Shown piece after piece: positions 13,159 through 21,816 of a DNA stretch of 39,862 nucleotides. The position numbers and the translations under genes are program-made. Below the pieces are notes generated by a model. It did no database searches and was not told the origin of the DNA. It saw only the letters and a list, made by a program, of their open reading frames with translations. Source of the stretch: Candidatus Yonathbacteria bacterium CG_4_8_14_3_um_filter_46_25 (GTDB lineage: Bacteria > Patescibacteriota > Minisyncoccia > Phycocordibacterales > UBA1539); NCBI GenBank assembly GCA_002788135.1, contig PFQT01000053.1:1-39862 (forward strand). The letters run 5' to 3'. Each line of letters opens with the position of its first letter. Positions within the stretch are counted from its first letter, which is position 1.

Positions 13159-14709
13159 CTACCGGCTGGTCGGAGTGATGATCACATGGTCGCCTTCTTC
13201 GACACCGGTTATAATCTCGACTCTGCCATGGGAATCGAGTTTCCCGGTCTTGACCGGCACAGTGTCAACAATACCGTTATCTCGCATGATCCGTACCGCT
13301 TTCCCATCACTGTGCGAAAATATGGCACGTGCGGGAACCGATATCACCCCCTCGCGCCGGTCCACGATAATATCAATATTTGCCGTCATCCCCGACCATA
13401 TACGCCCGTCATTGTCATCAAACTCCAGGATTGCCTTATAGGTCGGAACACCTTGAATAATCACTTCAGCAGGATCGACTGAAACAATAGTCGCGCCAAA
13501 GACAACGCCGTTGTACGCGTCAAGAGCGACATCCGCGTGGTCTCCCGTAGAAACATTGATAACATCAACTTCGGGAATATGAGCTTCAATTTTGAATCTT
13601 TTATCCGAAATAATCGAAACAACCGGCGTACCGACAGGAATAATCTCGCCCTGTTTCGCGTCTTGCGCAGTCACGATACCATCCATAGGAGATCGAAGGA
13701 TGGTCTTCGCTATCTGCGCTTTGATATTTTCCATATTTGCTTGCGCAGATCGTACCCGCGCATCCTGCGCGGCCCGGTCTTCCGCCGTGGCAGGAGCTTG
13801 TGTTAGAGTCAACTCGTTGAGAGAAAGAGAGAGGTTTGACTCAGTCGATAAAAGTTTTTCTTCGGCTGATGAAAGATTGACAATGGCGGCGTTGATATTC
13901 GTCCGTGCCATCGACACGTCGGATTTATAGCCATCAATGGCCGCTTGGGATAAGGAGGCATTCGCGGTGAGACCGTTCGTCGCAAGCGCAACCGTATCAA
14001 GAAAATCTCTGACTTGCTCAAGATCACGCTGGGATGCGGTGGTAAAATCGAAAAGAGCGCTGTCGGTCGAGATGGAATCGATCAAAGCACCCCATGACGC
14101 AAACATCCCCTCGATGACAAACCTTCTCCACTCAACGTCAACCTTGATCGAGTAATCAACGGCGTATTTGAACTTTGGCTCCGAGCTCTTGGCGTTGTCA
14201 AATAATTGGTCGACATTATTGCGTACCGCGTCGTCCGCTTTCGCGTATGCGTCACGCAACTTGTTCGCAACATCTGTTTTTGCGGCCTCACGAGCAACGC
14301 GCGCACTCTGAACCTTCGCCTCCGCAACGCCGATTTCTTCGAGACGCGCGCCTCTAGTAAGCTTGTCGAGGCGGGCCATTTCTTCTTGAGATGCCGCTGT
14401 GGCTTGACCGAGCGCCGCCACAAGTTCCGATGAATCAATGCTAACAAGTGATTGCCCCGCAATTACTCGATCGCCGACATGCACATGCACATTCGTAGCT
14501 CTACCGCCCTTTTCAAAGCCGAGAGAAACGTCGCTGGACGGTTTCACGCGTCCGGTAACACTCACGTCAAGAACAAAATCACTCTTCTTCGCAACCTCGA
14601 GGTCGTACGCCGTCCCCGTGCGGCTTGAACGAAAGACGAGGAACGCGGCAACAGCGATAATGACGATCACGATTCCGATGAGTGATTTTCGCGGGACACT
14701 CAAAGTCAT
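13159..14709 (-). CDS. Periplasmic-adaptor-like (MacA/HlyD family) protein
   Basis: About 516 residues. Starts probably at MTLSVPRKSLIG (ATG 14709); upstream ATG and GTG codons would add 7-9 residues, and no Shine-Dalgarno site decides. One N-terminal membrane helix (GIVIVIIAVAAFLVF), then the biotinyl-lipoyl half-motif around GRVKPSSDVSLGFEKGGR, a long alpha-helical hairpin (residues ~110-330, many Ala/Glu/Gln), the second lipoyl half (ILRSPMDGIVTAQDAKQGE) and beta-barrel segments ending in a membrane-proximal domain (GVEEGDHVIITP). It would connect the MacB-like pump with the cell surface. The hairpin is longer than in common MacA. It follows the DsbA-like gene by ~50 bp. Confidence 0.88.
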   Translation of the reverse strand: MTLSVPRKSLIGIVIVIIAVAAFLVFRSSRTGTAYDLEVAKKSDFVLDVSVTGRVKPSSDVSLGFEKGGRATNVHVHVGDRVIAGQSLVSIDSSELVAALGQATAASQEEMARLDKLTRGARLEEIGVAEAKVQSARVAREAAKTDVANKLRDAYAKADDAVRNNVDQLFDNAKSSEPKFKYAVDYSIKVDVEWRRFVIEGMFASWGALIDSISTDSALFDFTTASQRDLEQVRDFLDTVALATNGLTANASLSQAAIDGYKSDVSMARTNINAAIVNLSSAEEKLLSTESNLSLSLNELTLTQAPATAEDRAAQDARVRSAQANMENIKAQIAKTILRSPMDGIVTAQDAKQGEIIPVGTPVVSIISDKRFKIEAHIPEVDVINVSTGDHADVALDAYNGVVFGATIVSVDPAEVIIQGVPTYKAILEFDDNDGRIWSGMTANIDIIVDRREGVISVPARAIFSHSDGKAVRIMRDNGIVDTVPVKTGKLDSHGRVEIITGVEEGDHVIITPTSR

Positions 14710-14762
14710 AATATATTTTTTTATCAGCATAAACACACTATGGAAAATAATTGCGGGAGGTC

Positions 14763-15524
14763 CTATTCCGCGTTGAGAATCGCTTCGATCTTCGCTTGAA
14801 CCATCTCAAATGTTTCCGCGCCATCAATCGCGCTTTTCGGGGTACCGTCGGAAGACAGGATCACGCTATACGGCGTACCGCGAGCCCCGGAGAGAACAGC
14901 GTTCTGTATGCTATTACTTATCTTGTTTTGATAAATGTCGGCATTGGAAATACAGCCGTCAAATTGTTGTCGACTAATCCCCACATCTTCCGCCATGCCC
15001 GGAAGAAGCGCGAGGTCGAGACCATTGTTCGACGGCGTAACTTCAAAGATATTATCAAGATATCGCCAAAATGCGTCTTCGCCGGCAAGCGTCGCGACAC
15101 ATTCGGTGGCGACCGCTTCCGCAACCGCTTTTGAGTGCAAATTCTGTATCGGGAAGTGGCGATACACCCATGCCACCTTGCCGTCTTTCCCATATACATC
15201 CATTATCCGGTTCATTGTGTTATGGAACACCTTGCAATAAGGACATTCAATATCGGAATATTCGACGATCTTGACTGGGGCATTCGGATTCCCAATGACA
15301 TGATCCTCCGCGGTGATCGGGGTTACGTTTGTAATCGATGGCTGTTGTGTCAGCCCAGTGGTGACGGGTTGTGCATTGTTCGCCACGGCATTTGCCTGAT
15401 TATTGCCAGTCGGCGCGTTCGTGGCGGAAGAATACCATATTGCTCCGGCGACAAAGGCGCCCGCTATGACAATAGCCAAAGGAACAAGAAAAGTAGTGCC
15501 CGTGCTGGTTCTTTCATTTTCCAT
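14763..15524 (-). CDS. Membrane-anchored DsbA-like thiol oxidoreductase
   Basis: About 253 residues. ATG 15524 (MENERTSTG) is preferred over the upstream frame start at 15557. One N-terminal membrane helix (FLVPLAIVIAGAFVAGAIW), a low-complexity Asn/Thr linker, then a DsbA/BdbD-type thioredoxin fold (Thioredoxin_4) with active site CPYC in YSDIECPYCKVFH and the cis-Pro loop in GARGTPYSVI. Extra Cys residues (ATECVATL, FDGCISN) may form a structural disulfide. It probably oxidises or isomerises exported proteins outside the membrane. No VKOR/DsbB partner is in the window. First gene of the operon with the MacAB-like exporter, suggesting that the exported material contains Cys. Confidence 0.92.
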   Translation of the reverse strand: MENERTSTGTTFLVPLAIVIAGAFVAGAIWYSSATNAPTGNNQANAVANNAQPVTTGLTQQPSITNVTPITAEDHVIGNPNAPVKIVEYSDIECPYCKVFHNTMNRIMDVYGKDGKVAWVYRHFPIQNLHSKAVAEAVATECVATLAGEDAFWRYLDNIFEVTPSNNGLDLALLPGMAEDVGISRQQFDGCISNADIYQNKISNSIQNAVLSGARGTPYSVILSSDGTPKSAIDGAETFEMVQAKIEAILNAE

Positions 15525-15648
15525 AATAAAATATCGTGGATAAGTTTTTAATGACATTCATTATATACCAAAATCTCATAAAAATCCACTCTCCACCTTC
15601 TTTCGTTAATAGTTACCTTATGGAGAACATGATACAATAACAGAAACC

Positions 15649-16202
15649 ATGATCAGAGAAAAGGTGCAAAACGGCTTCACGTTGATTGAGCTCTTGGTGG
15701 TCATAGCGATCGTTGGGATCTTGGCATCGGTTGTACTCAGCAATATCAATCTCTCCAGAGAAAAAGCGAGAATCGCGAAAGCGAAGGCGGAATTGCGGCA
15801 AGCACGAAGCGCGATTGCTCTGCTCGAGGACGACACCGCGAAATGACCAAATGGATGTCCTCCCGCCACAGGCGCCAATCCTGAAGTCGCGCTTGATGGC
15901 GCGCAGGCCGCATAAAACAAATACCGGCAGTTCAAGACAACGGCGGCGGATGCGAATGGACGGCAACTGATGTCGCCGCGTGGAAAGGTCCTTATATGGA
16001 TACGCCGATTGACCCGTGGGGAAATTCATATGTGTTTGATCCGGATTATCACGCTGACCCAATCACTGACGTGCGAGAGGATTGCCCGATAGCGGGAAGC
16101 AATCCGGGTGTGCCGTCGATTGTCGTGGTTTACTCACCGGGACAAAATGGCTCGGCGATAAACGATTACGACTGCGACGATATCCTTTATCCGCTATATT
16201 AA
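15649..16202 (+). pseudogene. Broken type IV prepilin/pseudopilin
   Basis: Begins with a short leader and the class III signal [20 protein letters not shown] (prepilin peptidase cut after Gly), followed by the N-terminal helix. The frame is then interrupted twice. TGA at 15844-15846 stands between DDTAK and PNGCPP, where a Trp (TGG) would be natural. After 22 more codons a TAA appears at 15913, and the meaningful reading continues in another frame (PAVQDNGGGCEWTATDVAAW, then DTPIDPWGNSYVFDPDY, NGSAINDYDCDDI), implying loss of one base near 15909-15915. The C-terminal part is typical of GspG-like pilins of Parcubacteria. TGA is a stop elsewhere in this window, so recoding is unlikely. Confidence 0.85.
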
Positions 16203-16678
16203 AACTCACTAGCAAAATCTTTCACATCAGCAAGTACATCGCCCGGATGTGTCGCAGGTTTCACTTTTTTGTAATGCTTGAGGATCGTGCCGTCTTTCCC
16301 GATGAGAAATGAATCGCGCCTAACACCCATATATTTTTTCCCGAACATTGACTTCTCCACCAGCACGCCGTAACGATCGGCGATTTTTCTGTCTTCATCC
16401 ACCAAAAGCGGGAAATCGAGCGAATTCTTTTTGCAGAATTTTTGATGCGAGACGGCACTGTCGGCGCTCACCCCGAGCAACCGCACTCCGAGTTTTTCCA
16501 ATTCCTTACCCACTTTTTGAAATTCAATCGCCTCGACCATGCATCCCGGCGTCATGTCTTTCGGGTAAAAATAAAGCAAAACCATTTTCCCGCGATAATC
16601 GGAAAGTCGGTGAATCACGCCATTGTGGTCCGATAATTCAAATTCAGGAGCTTTTTTGAGGATTTTTTCGTTTGTCAC
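16199..16678 (-). CDS. bcp: Peroxiredoxin, BCP/PrxQ type
   Basis: Cytosolic thiol peroxidase of 159 residues, the usual BCP length. The peroxidatic Cys is in FYPKDMTPGCMVEAIEF. PrxQ proteins normally have the resolving Cys five residues later (TPGCTxEACxF); here that position is Ile, so it is either a 1-Cys enzyme or uses the only other Cys (KFCKKN). The Arg of the active site is in GVRRDSFLI. ATG overlaps the stop of the upstream hypothetical gene by 4 bp. It is the last gene of the suf-engB operon, so oxidant defence is coupled to Fe-S assembly. Confidence 0.93.
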   Translation of the reverse strand: MTNEKILKKAPEFELSDHNGVIHRLSDYRGKMVLLYFYPKDMTPGCMVEAIEFQKVGKELEKLGVRLLGVSADSAVSHQKFCKKNSLDFPLLVDEDRKIADRYGVLVEKSMFGKKYMGVRRDSFLIGKDGTILKHYKKVKPATHPGDVLADVKDFASEF

Positions 16679-17124
16679 AGATACTGCAATTCTTCTGCTG
16701 ATGGAGGATTCAAGACATCGGTAAATTCATATATATCACTTAAAACAATAACCTTGGGAAAACAAAACGAGAGCTGTATCGCGGCAATCCCGCGAGGAAC
16801 AAGAATTGCCTTTATGATGCCGCCGGCTTCTTTGCACTTATCGAGGTCGATGTCGTATCGTATGATTCTTATCGTGTAATCGGGACAAACATCGGAGCAA
16901 GGAAAAACAACTCGTACAGGAATTCCGTGATGGGAGCCGATGATCATCCTCTTTCCCCACATTTTTTCTTTACTAAATCGCGCTTGAGCATAACTTAAAA
17001 GTTCCTCATCGGATAGTTCTGATGTCCCGTCATAAAGTGCTCCATTTTTATAGTCCATAAACATCCATGCCGCCATAACAACCATGACGACCGCGACGAA
17101 TGAAATTACAACTTTTTTGTTCAT
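16675..17124 (-). CDS. Hypothetical membrane-anchored protein in the suf operon
   Basis: 149 residues with an N-terminal signal anchor (VVISFVAVVMVVMAAWMFM) and a small exported domain with four Cys (PCSDVCPDY, DLDKCKEAGG, LSFCFPKV). No family recognised. It lies between engB (21-bp gap) and bcp (4-bp overlap), in the same direction, and so is part of the operon. The Cys spacing suggests disulfides outside the membrane rather than an Fe-S site, which is inference. Confidence 0.7.
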   Translation of the reverse strand: MNKKVVISFVAVVMVVMAAWMFMDYKNGALYDGTSELSDEELLSYAQARFSKEKMWGKRMIIGSHHGIPVRVVFPCSDVCPDYTIRIIRYDIDLDKCKEAGGIIKAILVPRGIAAIQLSFCFPKVIVLSDIYEFTDVLNPPSAEELQYL

Positions 17125-17145
17125 GCTTTTTTGCTATTTCGTAAT

Positions 17146-17721
17146 TCAAGATAAGATAAGACGAAGCAACATATCTCTCCCCTCTCCCGTTTTTGCGGAA
17201 AACGGCACAATGTCGTAATCGGGAATGCCGGCCGTGATGGACAGTTCTTTTTTTAATCGATAACGGACACTTTGTTTTGCTTTGTCGATTTTGTTTGCCA
17301 CCAGTATAACACGGTGGTGATTCTCACGCAAAATATCGAGCATGTCGCGATCAAGCGGAGTTACGCCGACATTCGCATCAACGATAAGCGCCACCGCGGC
17401 GGGTTTCACTCCCGCGTCAACCAAGTACCAGATCATCATCTTGCGCAATTTTTCACGCTTCTTTTCCGGTATCTTCGCGAACCCATATCCGGGCAGATCG
17501 ACAAAATATCGCTCGCCGTTCACGAGAAAAAAATTGATCTCTTGCGTTTTTCCCGGCGTTGTACTCGCTTTTACCAAAGTTTTTCTGCCGGTAAGAGTAT
17601 TGATGACGCTCGACTTGCCCGCGTTCGAGCGGCCGACAAAGGCGACGTGAGGAATACGCCCCTCCAAGATCGGATCGGTGCCAATGATCCCTTTGACGAA
17701 TTCGGCGGTGGTGATATTCAT
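17146..17721 (-). CDS. engB: Ribosome-biogenesis GTPase EngB/YsxC
   Basis: About 191 residues from the ATG at 17721, which overlaps the stop of the SufT-like gene (ATGA); the longer frame to 17760 adds 13 residues without support. TrmE-Era-EngA-EngB class GTPase: G1 GRSNAGKSS, G2 region ASTTPGKTQ, G3 DLPGYGFA, G4 NKID, G5 FSAKTGEG. It acts late in 50S subunit assembly. Co-transcribed with the Fe-S genes. Confidence 0.96.
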   Translation of the reverse strand: MNITTAEFVKGIIGTDPILEGRIPHVAFVGRSNAGKSSVINTLTGRKTLVKASTTPGKTQEINFFLVNGERYFVDLPGYGFAKIPEKKREKLRKMMIWYLVDAGVKPAAVALIVDANVGVTPLDRDMLDILRENHHRVILVANKIDKAKQSVRYRLKKELSITAGIPDYDIVPFSAKTGEGRDMLLRLILS

Positions 17722-18002
17722 AGCCCCAAAATATTTCGCAGTTCGGCACTCGGCTTCCACGGCGGCTCGAACGTGATCTCGACACGGACATTCTCCGGCG
17801 CAAGTGGCGCAAGTGCTTCCTCAACCGACTCAATGATCTCTCCGCCGAAAGGACAGAGGGGTGACGTGAGCGTCATAACGACTTCGACACCGTCGTCAGT
17901 TTTAATCTCATAGATAAGACCAAGCGTGTAGATATCAATCCCGAGCTCCGGATCTTTTACTGTTTTTAATTTTTCGATAACGTTTTGTTCTTGAATGTTC
18001 AT
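17718..18002 (-). CDS. MIP18/DUF59 family Fe-S assembly factor (SufT-like)
   Basis: 94 residues, the length of a stand-alone DUF59 domain. The family core KDPELGIDIYTLGLIYEI and LTSPLCPFGG is clear, including the conserved Cys. Bacterial SufT-like proteins help maturation of Fe-S proteins. It lies between sufC (11-bp gap) and engB (4-bp overlap), consistent with that role. Confidence 0.92.
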   Translation of the reverse strand: MNIQEQNVIEKLKTVKDPELGIDIYTLGLIYEIKTDDGVEVVMTLTSPLCPFGGEIIESVEEALAPLAPENVRVEITFEPPWKPSAELRNILGL

Positions 18003-18013
18003 AATATTTTTAG

Positions 18014-18751
18014 TTACTTCGCGGTTACGCGGTCAAACCCATTGGTACGAATCTTGGCAATAAGATCGCTTCCGCCCGACTCAATTATTTCTCCTCCGGC
18101 CATGACATACACCCGATCGGGATCGATATGATCGAGAATATGCACGGAATGAGAAACAAGCACGAAACAGGTCTTTTCTCCGCTCCGAAGAACACGCAAA
18201 GCCGCAAAAACACGCTTCTGCGCATCAATATCCACCCCCGAGTCAATCTCATCAAGGAACGCGAATTTGGGCATCACAAGAGAAAGGAGGAGTGCCTCGA
18301 GCAACTTCTTCTCTCCCCCCGAAAACCCAACATTGACCTCGCGCGCGAGAAGCCCTTCAGCGCCAAACTGCACGGCTTTCTCTTTGAGACCACGATGGAA
18401 TTCCATCGCTGGCACCTTTGTCCCCGTAAACGCCTCATAGGTCGTATGTAAAAAATGTGCGACACCGACGCCATCGATCTCCGGCGCGTGTTGCAGGGAA
18501 AGAAAAATGCCTCGACGCGCTTTCTCCTCGGTCGGCAAAGTAAGAATATCATCGCCGTCGAGCGTGATCGTTCCGCGCTTCACGGAATAGCCCGGGTGCC
18601 CCATGATCGCGTTCAAGAGACTCGACTTGCCCGATCCGTTGCGCCCCATAATAATGTGCGCCTCACCGGAAGCAAGCGAGAGCGACACGTCTTTGACCAC
18701 GGTCTTCCCTTCCGCCGACACTTCGATATTTTTTATTTCAAGCGTTGCCAT
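18014..18751 (-). CDS. sufC: Fe-S assembly ATPase SufC
   Basis: 245 residues. ABC-type ATPase of the SUF scaffold. Walker A GRNGSGKSS, Q-loop LQHAPEIDGV, signature FSGGEKKLLEALLL, Walker B FAFLDEIDSGVD and the H-loop VLVSHSVHIL are present; the GEKKLLEALLL and DEIDSGVDID blocks are specific for SufC. It partners SufB. The start overlaps the end of the sufU gene by 14 bp. Confidence 0.96.
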   Translation of the reverse strand: MATLEIKNIEVSAEGKTVVKDVSLSLASGEAHIIMGRNGSGKSSLLNAIMGHPGYSVKRGTITLDGDDILTLPTEEKARRGIFLSLQHAPEIDGVGVAHFLHTTYEAFTGTKVPAMEFHRGLKEKAVQFGAEGLLAREVNVGFSGGEKKLLEALLLSLVMPKFAFLDEIDSGVDIDAQKRVFAALRVLRSGEKTCFVLVSHSVHILDHIDPDRVYVMAGGEIIESGGSDLIAKIRTNGFDRVTAK

Positions 18752-19121
18752 ATTTTTCTTTCAATATGCGTTCAAGCGCCCCATAACCAAGCAGAACGCA
18801 CGCGCTCCGCGAAGGACCGACTTTCCACCCGAGCAGTGTGTAAACATCGCCCGGCGTAAGGAGTCGCACATCCCCGATGTTCGCCCCGGATATCTTTTCC
18901 ACAAGGAGCGATGCGGCGGCGCGTGAGAGCGCGCACCCCTCCCCTTCGAATCCCACGTCGGCAATCACGCCATTGTCATTGAGTTTGAGATAGAGCGTCA
19001 ATTCGTCACCGCAGGTCGTATTGCGCTTTTTACCTTTCAAATCAAAATCGACAAGCGCCCCGTAATGTCGCGGGTTATGGTAGTGATCCAAGATATTTTC
19101 TTTGTAGAGTTCCTCTTCCAT
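18738..19121 (-). CDS. sufU: SufU/IscU-type Fe-S scaffold or sulfur-transfer protein
   Basis: About 127 residues from MEEELYKENILDHYHNPRH (ATG 19121); the extended frame to 19193 overlaps sufS and carries no family sequence. The three Cys and the Asp of the IscU/SufU site are seen: TTCGDEL, GEGCALSRAA and SRSACVLLG. It accepts sulfur from SufS, whose gene ends 1 bp before this start. Which role it plays, Zn-dependent sulfur transfer (SufU) or scaffold (IscU), cannot be settled without alignment; the suf context favours SufU. Confidence 0.92.
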   Translation of the reverse strand: MEEELYKENILDHYHNPRHYGALVDFDLKGKKRNTTCGDELTLYLKLNDNGVIADVGFEGEGCALSRAAASLLVEKISGANIGDVRLLTPGDVYTLLGWKVGPSRSACVLLGYGALERILKEKYGNA

Positions 19122-19122
19122 A

Positions 19123-20352
19123 TTATCGTTTTGAAAAAAAATTAACTGCTTCACGAACGGAGGCCGTGAGTATGTCAAGGTCGGTTTTATCATTATAGAG
19201 ATAAAGACTCGCGCGAGTAACCGCCGGCAGAGAAAGACTTTTCACGAGCGGTTCGGCGCAGTGATATCCAGCACGCAAGGCGATGCCGTTTCGCCCCACA
19301 ATCTCGGCAATATCATGCGGATGAATGTCGTCAACCGAGAACGCGATGATGCCCCCGTTCTCGCGCGGATTTCGCTTCCCAACGATTGTAACGCCCAATA
19401 CTCTCTCAATTTCTTCCACAGCGTATAAAAGAAGTCCGCGAACATATTCATGGATACTCTCGACCCCAATCGCGGTGAGATACTCCGCGGCGGCGGCAAG
19501 TCCGATCGCGCCTGCGATATTCTGCGTACCCGGCTCAAATCGCTGGGGCGGCTCGCGCCACACGACATCGCTCTCTCCAACCGACTCGACAATCCCGCCG
19601 CCCATGATGTTCGGTTCAAGTTTCGCCAAGAGATCACGCTTACCATAAAGCACGCCGATGCCGGTCGGCCCGCACATCTTGTGACCGGAAAATACCAAAA
19701 AATCGCAAGCGAGTTCGCGCACATTGACCGGAATATGCCCGACCGCTTCGGTAGCATCAACGATCATGATCGCACCAACCCGATGCGCGAGATCGGCGAT
19801 CAACCGTACGTCGTTGATTGTACCGAGTACATTGCTCACGAGCACGATCGACACAATCTTGACACCATCCGTGATAACACGCTTCGCCTCCTCATAGTCA
19901 AGCCCAAAGTCTTTCATAACGCCGATACGCACCAGTTTCGCACCATTCTTGCGAGCGAGATTCCAAAGCGGCAGGTATGAACTGTGATGCTCCATCATGG
20001 TGGAGACGATCGTGTCACCACTACCGATATCAAGATACTCGGCAAGACCGGCAACAAGCATATTCATTCCCGCGGTCGAGCCGCTCGTGAACACCACTTC
20101 ACTCGCTTGCGCGCCAATAAAGTTCGCGAGAGTCTGCCGTGCGTTTTCAAAGCGCTCGGTTGCCATCTCGGCAATGCCGTATCCACCGCGATGAATATTG
20201 GAGCGATAGCACGTGTAGTATTTTTCCATCGCCGCAAGTACTTGCCGCGGCGTTTGCGAGGTCGCCGCGTTATCGAGGTAGACAAGTTCGGGGTTATTCT
20301 CGAATATCGGAAAATCCTTTTTTATTTTTTTCGTATCAAACACTACGCTCAT
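19123..20352 (-). CDS. sufS: Cysteine desulfurase SufS
   Basis: 409-residue class V aminotransferase fold, group II desulfurase. It releases sulfur from L-cysteine as an enzyme persulfide. N-terminal signature VYLDNAATSQTP, PLP Lys in FSGHKMCGPTGIG, catalytic Cys in RAGYHCAEPL near residue 365. Spacing of 9 bp after sufB and 1 bp before sufU indicates tight co-expression. Confidence 0.96.
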   Translation of the reverse strand: MSVVFDTKKIKKDFPIFENNPELVYLDNAATSQTPRQVLAAMEKYYTCYRSNIHRGGYGIAEMATERFENARQTLANFIGAQASEVVFTSGSTAGMNMLVAGLAEYLDIGSGDTIVSTMMEHHSSYLPLWNLARKNGAKLVRIGVMKDFGLDYEEAKRVITDGVKIVSIVLVSNVLGTINDVRLIADLAHRVGAIMIVDATEAVGHIPVNVRELACDFLVFSGHKMCGPTGIGVLYGKRDLLAKLEPNIMGGGIVESVGESDVVWREPPQRFEPGTQNIAGAIGLAAAAEYLTAIGVESIHEYVRGLLLYAVEEIERVLGVTIVGKRNPRENGGIIAFSVDDIHPHDIAEIVGRNGIALRAGYHCAEPLVKSLSLPAVTRASLYLYNDKTDLDILTASVREAVNFFSKR

Positions 20353-20361
20353 GGAATGATT

Positions 20362-21723
20362 TTATTTTTCGAGCTCAAACTCGATGAGCTTATTGAGCTC
20401 GAGCGCGTACTCGAGCGGAAGCGCTTTTATGACGGGACCGACGAATCCAGACACAATAAGCTTGATCGCCTCCTCTTCGGTGTATCCTCTGCTTTTGAGA
20501 TAGAAAATTTCTTTCTCGCCGATACGACCGACGCGTGCTTCGTGAGCGACGCTCACTTTGTCATTGTGTGTCTTGACCGCCGGATAGGTATTTGATTGTG
20601 ACTTGTTGTCGAGAATGAGCGAATCGCACACAACGGATGACACCGCGTTCTCGGCGTTCGCCGCAATCTTCACCATTCCCCGATATTCCGCAATCCCGCC
20701 ATCTTTTGAAACGGACTTCGAACGAATGATCGAGGTGGTGTTGGGCGCGCGGTGGTCGGCTTTCGCGCCGACATCCTGTATCTGCCCCGCTCCGGCGAAC
20801 ACGATTCCCGTGCTCTCAGTGCGAGCACTGTCGCCAAGAAGAATGGACGACGGATACAGCATGGTCACCGCCGATCCCATGTTGCCGTTGAGCCATTCGA
20901 TCGAACCGTGCTCATAGACAAGCGCGCGCTTGGTGTTCAAATTGTAGGTGTTGGCCGACCAATTCTCAATGCTTGAGTATTTCATCCGCGCACCCGGAAG
21001 CACAAAGAGCTCGACGCACCCGGCATGCAAAGACGATGCGTTGTAACGCGGCGCCGAACATCCTTCGATATAGTCCACGCTCGACCCTTCGTCGGCGATG
21101 ATAAGCGTGTGCTCGAACTGCCCTGAGCTCGGACGGTTCATGCGGAAATACGCCTGAAGCGGCATCTCAACGTGCACACCCTTCGGAACATAGATGAACG
21201 TTCCCCCGCTCCACACCGCGCCGTGGAGCATCGTGAACTTGTGGTCGCCCGCGGGGACACATTCCGACATAAAATATTTTTTGACAAGCTCGGGGTGTTT
21301 CTTGAGTGCTGTATCCATGTTCTCGAAGATTACCCCTTTGTCGGCAAGTGACTTTTTGAGGCGATGGTACACGACGCCGGAATCATACTGCGCGCCAACA
21401 CCGCCGAGATAATCGCGCTCAGCTTTCGGGATGCCAAGCTTCTCGAATGTTTCTATCACATCTTTGGGCAATTCCTTCCAGTCGTCTGATTCGGCAACAC
21501 CCGGGTCGGCATAGTAGCAGAGATTTGGCAGATCAAGACCGGAGAGGTCGGGGCCGAATTTCGGAAGCGGCGTCTTTTGGTACAAATCAAAGGCCGCGAA
21601 TCGTTTCTCGCGCATCCACTCCGGCTCGCCCTTGTGCTCGGAAATATACTCAACAAGCTCGCGAGAAAGCCCCTTCAACATGCTCGGAGTAAGTTCTTTA
21701 TTGTGCTTTGTGTCCATTGACAT
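20362..21723 (-). CDS. sufB: Fe-S scaffold protein SufB
   Basis: About 453 residues, slightly shorter than the usual 470-495. Builds Fe-S clusters with SufC. It contains the SufB beta-helix core with FIYVPKGVHVEMPLQAYFR, YIEGCSAPRY (conserved Cys) and the C-terminal ARVGRIGEKEIFYLKSRG with VSGFVGPVI. ATG 21723 is chosen; a GTG at 21729 would add two residues. No sufD follows or precedes: the order is sufB-sufS-sufU-sufC-sufT. So SufB probably forms the scaffold with SufC alone. First gene of an eight-gene operon reaching bcp. Confidence 0.96.
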   Translation of the reverse strand: MSMDTKHNKELTPSMLKGLSRELVEYISEHKGEPEWMREKRFAAFDLYQKTPLPKFGPDLSGLDLPNLCYYADPGVAESDDWKELPKDVIETFEKLGIPKAERDYLGGVGAQYDSGVVYHRLKKSLADKGVIFENMDTALKKHPELVKKYFMSECVPAGDHKFTMLHGAVWSGGTFIYVPKGVHVEMPLQAYFRMNRPSSGQFEHTLIIADEGSSVDYIEGCSAPRYNASSLHAGCVELFVLPGARMKYSSIENWSANTYNLNTKRALVYEHGSIEWLNGNMGSAVTMLYPSSILLGDSARTESTGIVFAGAGQIQDVGAKADHRAPNTTSIIRSKSVSKDGGIAEYRGMVKIAANAENAVSSVVCDSLILDNKSQSNTYPAVKTHNDKVSVAHEARVGRIGEKEIFYLKSRGYTEEEAIKLIVSGFVGPVIKALPLEYALELNKLIEFELEK

Positions 21724-21769
21724 ATTCACTTCAATGTTACATTAACTTACACTATTGAATGCGATATGT

Positions 21770-21816
21770 CTATCTCATTCCACTTGGGAGTCGGACTCCC
21801 AAGTGGAATGAGATAG
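21770..21816. repeat. Perfect palindrome, family copy 1
   Basis: 23-bp arms (21770-21792 and 21794-21816) around a single central base. The core CACTTGGGAGTC-G-GACTCCCAAGTG (21781-21805) recurs at 38304-38328 and 39802-39826; outside the core the arms differ between loci but stay complementary. It lies downstream of rpoD and before sufB and has no T-run. The remaining 21817-22120 shows no supported gene, only a start-less minus-strand frame (rich in hydrophobic and Gly residues) that might be a gene remnant. Confidence 0.85.

Noticed and set aside
15844-15846. TGA as a sense codon (alternative code)
   Set aside because: The gene has a second lesion, and TGA ends alr, the SufT-like gene and the secreted gene at 9112, so the standard reading holds.
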